Source of the DNA: JBDKGV01 sp039798005
GTDB taxonomy: Bacteria; Fibrobacterota; Fibrobacteria; UBA5070
DNA: 11,370 bases
Reading direction: 5' to 3'
Assembly: GCA_039798005.1 (NCBI GenBank)
Contig: JBDKGV010000110.1
Coordinates: 1 to 11,370 of the forward strand
Of the stretch, positions 6,938 to 11,370 are shown one piece after another. Within the stretch, counting starts at the first letter, position 1; each line of letters opens with the position of its first letter. The notes under the pieces are model-generated. The model had not been told where the DNA came from. It saw only the letters and a list, made by a program, of their open reading frames with translations, and did not search any database. The position numbers and the translations under genes were made by a program.

Positions 6938-7402
6938 TCAGTGCGGAGTCGAGATCTCCGCGAGCAGGTTGCGACAGCCTTCCTCCAGCAGGTCCAGCAC
7001 GTTCTCGAAGCCGTGTTCACCACCGTAATACGGATCGGGAACATCGCGTACGCCGCGCTCGGGGGCATACTCGGGAAGGAACAGCTTGATCTTGGCCTTC
7101 TGCTCGGGAAGAGCCTCCTCCAGCATGAACTCGTAGTGACTGCGATCCATGGCAAGCAGCAGGTCGTATTCAGAAAAGTCGCCCGGTCGCAAGGCACGGG
7201 AGCGATGCACGGAAAGGTCGTAGCCCCGATTGCGGGCGGCAAGGCTCGAACGCATGTCGGCGCCCTCCCCTTCGTGGTACGCGGAAGTCCCTGCCGAATC
7301 GACTTCGAGAGGGACGCCAGCCGCCTTGGCCATCTGGCGAAGGACCGCTTCCCCGGACGGGGAACGGCAGATGTTTCCAGTGCAGACGAACAGAACTTTC
7401 AC
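6938..7402 (-). CDS. Low-molecular-weight protein tyrosine phosphatase
   Basis: From GTG at 7402-7400 the product has 154 residues, the normal size for the family, and starts with the typical KVLFVCTGN strand. The P-loop C-x5-R-S is CTGNICRS at residues 7-14, with nucleophile C7 and R13. The general acid D123 lies in DPYYGG. These enzymes remove phosphate from tyrosine, in bacteria often from autokinases controlling exopolysaccharide or capsule export; the substrate here is unknown. The GTG has GGGAG six bases upstream. An in-frame ATG at 7429-7427 would add nine residues and lies 14 bases after a strong AAAGGAGG, so it remains a second choice. Longer readings reaching 7477 overlap the upstream gene and are unlikely. 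The gene is downstream of the transpeptidase gene on the same strand, separated by 71 bases and a probable weak terminator. Confidence 0.92.
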   Translation of the reverse strand: MKVLFVCTGNICRSPSGEAVLRQMAKAAGVPLEVDSAGTSAYHEGEGADMRSSLAARNRGYDLSVHRSRALRPGDFSEYDLLLAMDRSHYEFMLEEALPEQKAKIKLFLPEYAPERGVRDVPDPYYGGEHGFENVLDLLEEGCRNLLAEISTPH

Positions 7403-7434
7403 GATCTTCTCCCATCGATCCCGGACCATCGCCC

Positions 7435-7464
7435 AAGAAAATGCCTCCTTTGGACAAAGGATGC
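7435..7464 (-). terminator. Probable weak intrinsic terminator after the transpeptidase gene
   Basis: On the minus strand, ten bases past the stop at 7474, there is an inverted repeat: outer GC/GC pairs (7463-7464 with 7443-7444), one mismatch, then TCCTTT/AAAGGA (7456-7461 with 7446-7451) around a 4-base loop, followed directly by ATTTTCTT (7442-7435). The stem is short and only partly GC-rich, so readthrough is likely. The downstream arm contains AAAGGAGG, a strong ribosome-binding sequence for the following phosphatase gene, so folding would also hide it. Confidence 0.5.
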
Positions 7465-7473
7465 ATCCGGTGT

Positions 7474-8871
7474 TCATTTCTTCTTTTTCTTCTTGCTCTT
7501 GGCTTTGGCCTTGGTGGCCTTCTCGGTCTTGGCGCCCTTGGCCTTGCCCTTCACCTTGCGCTTCTTGGCCCCGCGCACCTTCACCGGACGGAAGGTGGGC
7601 CGCGCCTTGAGCGCATCCTGATCATCCTCCGTGAAGAGGCTCGGGCCGGTGACCAAGGCTTGGGATGTGGTTGCAAAGCCCCGCTTCTCGCCAAAATGCC
7701 GACGCCATGCCCCGAGCACCTGCACGGCGAACCAGTTGCCCGGCAGCAGTTGACGCCCTTCGTTGACGGCCAAGGCCGCCACGGCGATTCCCGAATCGGG
7801 CCGTCCCTTGCGGCGGGCAAACCCGGCGAACCACTCGTAATGGCCTTTCGGGTTGTCTCCATCGAGACTGCCCGTCTTGCCGCCGAACTCGAAGCCTTCG
7901 CGCATCTCGTCCGACCAGACCTGGTCGAAAGCCCGCCGTGCCGTGCCGCTGTCGGCCGTCAGCCGCATGATGTCCAGCATCGCGGCGGTCGCCTTGCCTT
8001 CAGAGCTCGACGCTCCGCGGTTTCCCCCCACCGTATCCCAGCAAGGAGGCAAAAGCTCTCCACCACCAGCATACTTGCGGGCCAACATCGCCGCATGGAT
8101 CGGGCTGATGAAGGTGGTGCGCACGAAGCCCGAGGAAAGTTCCGCCAGATTGTAAGTGTCGCGCGGGGCTTGAGCCCGACCAGCCGGAATGCCCTCGCCC
8201 AGCCCCTTCGGGCGGTTGAAGCCCATCGTGTCCAACCACTGCATGTAACGGCTGGAACCGATGTAATGCACACCCATCTGACCGAAGACCGGATTGCACG
8301 AGATCGCAAACGCCCGCGCCAAGGACAGGGTATCGCCGCGCCCCGTGTCCAGCTGGCCTTTGTACAGGGTGTGGGCCTTGCCGCGCAGATGGAAGCGGCG
8401 GTCGGGATCGAACCCCTTGTCATTGATGACGGCCCATGCGGTGGTCATCTTGGCAAGGGAGGCCATCGGGTATTGTGGGGAGGCCAGACCCGGAAGATCC
8501 ACCCGCCCGACACCGTTCTCGCCCACCAGCGCGACCAGCGGGCGCCGGGTGGCCAGGTCCATCACGAAGATGGCGGCAAGGCGTGTCGGGTGACGGCGAA
8601 CGATGTCCGCGGCGAAGGCCTGCAGGAAGGGATCGACCCGGACATCGCTTGGCAACTTGCCGGGGTAGCGGATCTCGCCAGCCGGAGCCGACGGGCCCGC
8701 AGGATCCATCTTGGCCGTCGAATCGTGACGCGGTGCGGCCTTCCAAAGTCCGGCGATGCCTACGGCGGCCGCCAATGCAGCGAATATCAGGAGGGTCTTC
8801 CTTTTCTTTGGGGTGACGGTCCCCCAGGTCCTTGGAGCCTGGCGGAACGACCCGGTTCCATCGGACTTCAA
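7474..8871 (-). CDS. Penicillin-binding protein transpeptidase with a polylysine tail
   Basis: The 465-residue product has a short cytosolic start, one membrane segment at about 26-43 (TLLIFAALAAAVGIAGLW), and a periplasmic penicillin-binding transpeptidase domain. The three active-site motifs are S138-L-A-K141 (MASLAKMTTAW), S191-C-N193 (AISCNPVFGQMG) and KTGS at 332-335. It would cross-link peptidoglycan stem peptides; a role in elongation, division or repair cannot be told. It lacks the glycosyltransferase domain and the long dimerisation domain of large class B proteins. The last 32 residues (434-465) contain 17 lysines and end in six consecutive lysines, a histone-H1-like low-complexity tail that is not normal for this family. 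The start is TTG at 8871-8869, which overlaps the aroA stop (8870-8868). No ATG or GTG occurs before residue 55, which lies beyond the membrane segment, so TTG and translational coupling are likely. No clear ribosome site is seen. Confidence 0.88.
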   Translation of the reverse strand: MKSDGTGSFRQAPRTWGTVTPKKRKTLLIFAALAAAVGIAGLWKAAPRHDSTAKMDPAGPSAPAGEIRYPGKLPSDVRVDPFLQAFAADIVRRHPTRLAAIFVMDLATRRPLVALVGENGVGRVDLPGLASPQYPMASLAKMTTAWAVINDKGFDPDRRFHLRGKAHTLYKGQLDTGRGDTLSLARAFAISCNPVFGQMGVHYIGSSRYMQWLDTMGFNRPKGLGEGIPAGRAQAPRDTYNLAELSSGFVRTTFISPIHAAMLARKYAGGGELLPPCWDTVGGNRGASSSEGKATAAMLDIMRLTADSGTARRAFDQVWSDEMREGFEFGGKTGSLDGDNPKGHYEWFAGFARRKGRPDSGIAVAALAVNEGRQLLPGNWFAVQVLGAWRRHFGEKRGFATTSQALVTGPSLFTEDDQDALKARPTFRPVKVRGAKKRKVKGKAKGAKTEKATKAKAKSKKKKKK

Positions 8872-10154
8872 TGCGAAGCCAGTCGCCCCAGCGCCGCGAA
8901 GTAGTCAGGGAAGGTCTTGGCCGTGCAAGCCGGATCCTCGATCTCAAGCGAGGTTCCCAAGGCCGCAAGCGAGAAGGCCATGGCCATGCGATGGTCGCGA
9001 TAGGTCGCGATGCGGGCCGGCACGAGCGTCTCGGGCGGCGTCACAGCGATCCAATCCGGACCTTCCTCGACCACGGCGCCCAGCTTGACAAGCTCCGTAC
9101 GCACAGCCACCACACGCTCGGTTTCCTTCACGCGCCAGGAGGCGATGTTGCGGATGATGGTCTTGCCCTGGGCAAAGAGCCCAAGGGTCGCAAGCGTCAT
9201 GGCCGCATCGGGCATGTCGTTCATGTCGATGTCCAAGGCCTTGAGCACTCCGCTTGCCGGAGCTTGGGTCTCGATCCAATCAGGCCCCCAAGTCACCTGG
9301 GCCCCCATCTTCTCAAGCACCGTGGCGAACTTCGAGTCGCCCTGGATGCTGTCGGTTCCGCAGCCCAGCACGCGCACCGGTCCACCCATGGCGCCAAAGG
9401 CAAGGAAATACGAGGCGGACGAGGCGTCGCCTTCCACGGCGACGCTGCCGGGAGACACGTACCCCTGCGGCGCGATGCGGAACACCGAGTACCCGTCGCG
9501 CTCGACGCGCACTCCAAAGCGGGCCATCAAGGCAAGGGTGATGTCCACGTAGGGCTTGCTGATGAGATCGCCCTTCACGACGATCTCGATCCCCTCCTGC
9601 GAGAGAGGGGCGGCCATCAGAAGGGCCGAAAGGAACTGGCTGGAGGTGTTGCCGGCCACTTCGGTGCGTCCGCCCCGCAGCCCACGGGATGCGATCTTGA
9701 GCGGAGGAAAGCCGGGATTGCCCAAGCTTTCGATGCTGCCGCCTTCGGCAAGCAAGGGTACCAAGCCGTCGACAAGGTCGCCGATCGGACGCTCGCGCAT
9801 GCGTTCCACGCCATCCAGCACCCATTGGCCATGGGCGGCACACAGGGCGGCGCACAGGGGGCGCATGGCCGTCCCCGCATTGCCAAGGTTCAGCGCAGCC
9901 GTAACGGAGGCGAAGTTCGCCCCGCCCATGCCGGTGACCACATATTCCTCCCCTTCGCGCACCACCCGAACGCCCGTGGCGGCCAGAGCCCCCAGCATGG
10001 CCTCGGTGTCCTCACTCTCCAGGAGACCGGACAGGCGGGTCGTGCCTTGGGCGAGCGCGGCCAAGAGGAGGTAACGGTTGGAAAGGCTCTTCGAGCCTGG
10101 CAGGCGAATCTCGCCGCGTAGCGGGGGCAAAGGCCCAAGGTTCAGGACGTCCAC
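8868..10154 (-). CDS. aroA: 3-phosphoshikimate 1-carboxyvinyltransferase (EPSP synthase)
   Basis: The enzyme joins phosphoenolpyruvate and shikimate-3-phosphate in the sixth step of the shikimate pathway, in the cytosol. From GTG at 10154-10152 it has 428 residues, against 427 in E. coli as I recall, and aligns from the first residues. Motifs are LPGSKSLSNR at 18-27, GNAGTAMRP at 91-99, RERPIGDLVD, SSQFLSALLMAAPL, GDLISKPYVDITL, VEGDASSASYFLA, DMPDAAMT, RVKETER and DHRMAMAFS. It ends in CTAKTFPDYF like the enterobacterial protein. The GNAGTAMRP form and overall match place it in class I (glyphosate-sensitive type). The frame stays open upstream to an ATG at 10457, but the extra 101 residues are not family-like. 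The GTG has no clear ribosome-binding site. The gene is first in a minus-strand unit with the transpeptidase gene. Confidence 0.95.
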   Translation of the reverse strand: MDVLNLGPLPPLRGEIRLPGSKSLSNRYLLLAALAQGTTRLSGLLESEDTEAMLGALAATGVRVVREGEEYVVTGMGGANFASVTAALNLGNAGTAMRPLCAALCAAHGQWVLDGVERMRERPIGDLVDGLVPLLAEGGSIESLGNPGFPPLKIASRGLRGGRTEVAGNTSSQFLSALLMAAPLSQEGIEIVVKGDLISKPYVDITLALMARFGVRVERDGYSVFRIAPQGYVSPGSVAVEGDASSASYFLAFGAMGGPVRVLGCGTDSIQGDSKFATVLEKMGAQVTWGPDWIETQAPASGVLKALDIDMNDMPDAAMTLATLGLFAQGKTIIRNIASWRVKETERVVAVRTELVKLGAVVEEGPDWIAVTPPETLVPARIATYRDHRMAMAFSLAALGTSLEIEDPACTAKTFPDYFAALGRLASH

Positions 10155-10224
10155 AGTGAATGGAATTGTAACCCCGCCGACGGCATCCTCAAACCCTTGA
10201 TCTCTTGGCCCGATTCCCGCCCTA

Positions 10225-10240
10225 TGCGCCGAAGGGCGCA
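10225..10240. repeat. Perfect hairpin in the aroA leader
   Basis: The 16 bases tgcgccgaagggcgca form a perfect 6-bp GC-rich stem (10225-10230 with 10235-10240) around a 4-base loop. It lies 71 bases upstream of the aroA GTG, so it would be in the aroA mRNA leader if the promoter is farther upstream. No T-run follows on either strand, so it is not an intrinsic terminator. Confidence 0.6.
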
Positions 10241-10253
10241 CCAAGCCTCCTCG

Positions 10254-10304
10254 CCTTCGACAGATTCCGTTCGTCCTGAGGCTCTCGAAGGATGGCGGAA
10301 TCTG
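10254..10304. repeat. Composite, interleaved palindrome (REP-like)
   Basis: Two inverted repeats interleave. The pair ccttcga at 10254-10260 and tcgaagg at 10285-10291 can form a stem, and so can cagattccg at 10261-10269 and cggaatctg at 10296-10304 (9 bp, perfect). Because the arms cross over, the two stems exclude each other or form a pseudoknot. The core (gttcgtcctgag, then tctcgaagg) resembles dispersed REP-like sequences I have seen in many bacterial genomes. Only one copy is in the window. Confidence 0.5.
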
Positions 10305-10560
10305 CCTGCGGCTGCGGGGTCTTGGCCCTTTCGGGTGACGGTCGGGGGGAGTCCATGCCTGGAAAACCACCGCGAAGTCACGACTCCGCCCTGGTTCTTT
10401 TGTCCACAACTTGAGTACAACGGCCTTTTCCGCATTTTCTGGCAAAGGGCGGTGCAAATGTCCAAGGCTTCGGGTGTTTCATCGGGACAAGGAATCAGGG
10501 TGCCGGTCCGTGGGGAATTACCTTGGGCGGCCAGCACCCTTCAGGCTCCGGAAGGATCCA

Positions 10561-11043
10561 GTGGCAATCGATGTCGAAGAGCTCTATCGCAGGTACGCAC
10601 CCATGGTTCGCCGTCGGTGTCTGCAGCTTGTGCGCGACACTGCCCTGGCCGACGATCTGACCCAAGGAGTGTTCGTGAGTTGTCTTCGCTTTCAGGAACG
10701 TCTTTCGGGCGACTATCCGTCCAGCCTGCTCTTTCGGATGGCCACCAACGCAAGCCTCAATGCGCTGCGGTCGATCAAGCGGCATCCGGCCGACCGCGAC
10801 GAGGAGGTGCTCCTGTCCATCGCAAGCCAGGACGAAGGCCACAACGCCTACGTCGCGCGCACGGTGCTGGACCGGATCTTCAGCCGCGAGCAGGAATCCA
10901 CCCGGGTCATCGCCGTGCTCTATCATTTGGACGGAATGACCTTGGAGGAAGTCGCCAAGGAGACCGGCCTTTCCATCTCCGGGGTGCGCAAGCGCCTGAT
11001 GAAGCTGCGCGAACGGGTCCAGGCCCTCAAGGAGGTCGTATGA
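10561..11043 (+). CDS. ECF-type RNA polymerase sigma factor
   Basis: From GTG at 10561 the product has 160 residues, normal for an extracytoplasmic-function sigma factor. Region 2 spans about residues 5-72 (ELYRRYAPMVRRRC, then ALADDLTQGVFVSCL, then FRMATNASLNALRS). Region 4 spans about 104-157 with the helix-turn-helix TLEEVAKETGLSISGVRKRL. The GTG start has GGAAGGA four bases upstream and puts region 2 right at the N-terminus as usual. It would direct RNA polymerase to a small set of promoters in response to a signal, most likely relayed by the protein encoded next, whose ATG overlaps this stop as ATGA. The ECF group and the target genes cannot be told. It is divergent from aroA and not in one operon with the signalling genes at 3552-6019. 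Confidence 0.9.
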   Translation: MAIDVEELYRRYAPMVRRRCLQLVRDTALADDLTQGVFVSCLRFQERLSGDYPSSLLFRMATNASLNALRSIKRHPADRDEEVLLSIASQDEGHNAYVARTVLDRIFSREQESTRVIAVLYHLDGMTLEEVAKETGLSISGVRKRLMKLRERVQALKEVV

Positions 11044-11370
11044 GCTCCACACCCGATTGGCTGCTGGAAAAGATCCTCCTTGGCGAGGTGCCGCCGCACC
11101 TGAGCCAGCGCGCCGAAGCCGCCCGACGCGACCCGCTGTGCCAGGCCCGCATGCAGGAGCTGGAAGCGGCCAATGCCACCGAGGCCCTTCGGCACCCGGC
11201 CCCGGTGGAAGCCGCCGAGATCCTGCGGATCGCCAAGGCCCAGGAGCGGACCGAAGCCGCTCACAAGCGGATGGCCCGCAAGCGCGTCTGGGGTATCGGC
11301 ATTCCCTTGGCCACCTTGGGGCTGTGCCTTGCCGTCCTGCCAGGGCGCTTGGACACCACGCCCCGGTCCA
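11040..11370 (+). CDS. Probable membrane-anchored anti-sigma factor, C-terminus cut by window edge
   Basis: ATG at 11040 overlaps the sigma-factor stop (ATGA), so translation is probably coupled. The 110 visible codons start MSSTPDWLLEKILLGEVP, which resembles the short N-terminal helix (LE, then LLGE) of many anti-sigma factors. An Ala/Glu/Arg-rich helical stretch follows to about residue 80, then a basic stop (KRMARKR) and a membrane segment at about 84-100 (VWGIGIPLATLGLCLAVLPG), after which the sequence leaves the window. An N-terminal cytosolic sigma-binding part with one membrane span is the standard layout for ECF anti-sigma factors. No H-x3-C-x2-C zinc motif is visible. The function is inferred mainly from position beside the sigma factor. 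Confidence 0.7.
   Translation, partial: MSSTPDWLLEKILLGEVPPHLSQRAEAARRDPLCQARMQELEAANATEALRHPAPVEAAEILRIAKAQERTEAAHKRMARKRVWGIGIPLATLGLCLAVLPGRLDTTPRS

Larger units (their letters stand above)
10155..10560. other. Divergent intergenic region between aroA and the sigma factor gene
   Basis: About 400 bases lie between the divergent aroA and sigma-factor starts. The aroA side (10225-10304) holds a perfect hairpin and a composite palindrome, listed separately. The sigma-factor side (about 10390-10450) is locally AT-rich, with runs such as ttcttttgtcc and cattttc, and is the likely place for the sigma gene promoter, although no convincing -35/-10 pair stands out. The frame of the sigma factor extends upstream to an ATG at 10411, but the added 50 residues show no domain features. 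I see no credible gene here. Confidence 0.6.

Noticed and set aside
7441..8904. Plus-strand open frame opposite the transpeptidase gene
   Set aside because: The minus strand carries SxxK, SxN and KTG motifs in order. The plus-strand product is low-complexity and motif-free.
8832..10121. Plus-strand open frame opposite aroA
   Set aside because: The minus strand is an unmistakable full-length EPSP synthase, and this frame is its shadow.
10411..10560. N-terminal extension of the sigma factor from ATG 10411
   Set aside because: The 50 extra residues look like translated intergenic DNA. GTG 10561 has a good ribosome site and places region 2 at the usual distance.

Overview
The window comes from a GC-rich, Gram-negative-type bacterium. 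The clues are an exported, signal-peptide-bearing giant surface protein with Calx-beta and YDG modules, a single-transmembrane transpeptidase with a periplasmic tail, frequent GTG/TTG starts, and menaquinone synthesis by the futalosine route (MqnD). The phylum cannot be fixed from this sequence. A Fibrobacterota-like or deltaproteobacterium-like lineage would fit, because the histidine-kinase-like domain at 3552 resembles a kinase subfamily I associate with deltaproteobacteria, but this is weak inference.

Layout. (1) Positions 1-3232, minus strand: the first 1077 codons of a very large secreted, modular protein. It has a signal peptide, a repetitive beta-rich region, three Calx-beta domains and at least three 86-residue YDG repeats, and it runs off the left edge. 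(2) Positions 3233-3551: a divergent intergenic region that is more AT-rich than its surroundings. (3) Positions 3552-6931, plus strand: four tightly packed genes. They are a histidine-kinase dimerisation-domain remnant joined to a Fis-type helix-turn-helix, a receiver fused to a SpoIIE/PP2C phosphatase, an RsbW-like ATPase fused to a STAS domain, and mqnD. (4) Positions 6938-10154, minus strand: aroA, then a penicillin-binding transpeptidase overlapping the aroA stop codon, then, beyond a probable weak terminator, a low-molecular-weight protein tyrosine phosphatase. (5) Positions 10155-10560: a divergent intergenic region with palindromes. (6) Positions 10561-11370, plus strand: an ECF-type sigma factor overlapping (ATGA) a membrane-anchored, probably anti-sigma, protein cut by the right edge.

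How they work together. The most interesting part is the three-gene signalling block at 3552-6019. Two-component parts (a phosphoacceptor-His domain and a receiver with a conserved Asp) are wired to partner-switching parts (a PP2C phosphatase, an anti-sigma-type kinase and a STAS domain). The proteins are fused in an unusual way: the kinase domain of a histidine kinase is missing from the first protein, and the STAS antagonist is covalently attached to its presumed kinase. A His-to-Asp signal could control the phosphatase, which would dephosphorylate the STAS part of the third protein, with the Fis-type protein giving a DNA-binding output. All of this wiring is inference. The other genes are ordinary metabolism and cell-wall functions (menaquinone, shikimate pathway, peptidoglycan cross-linking).
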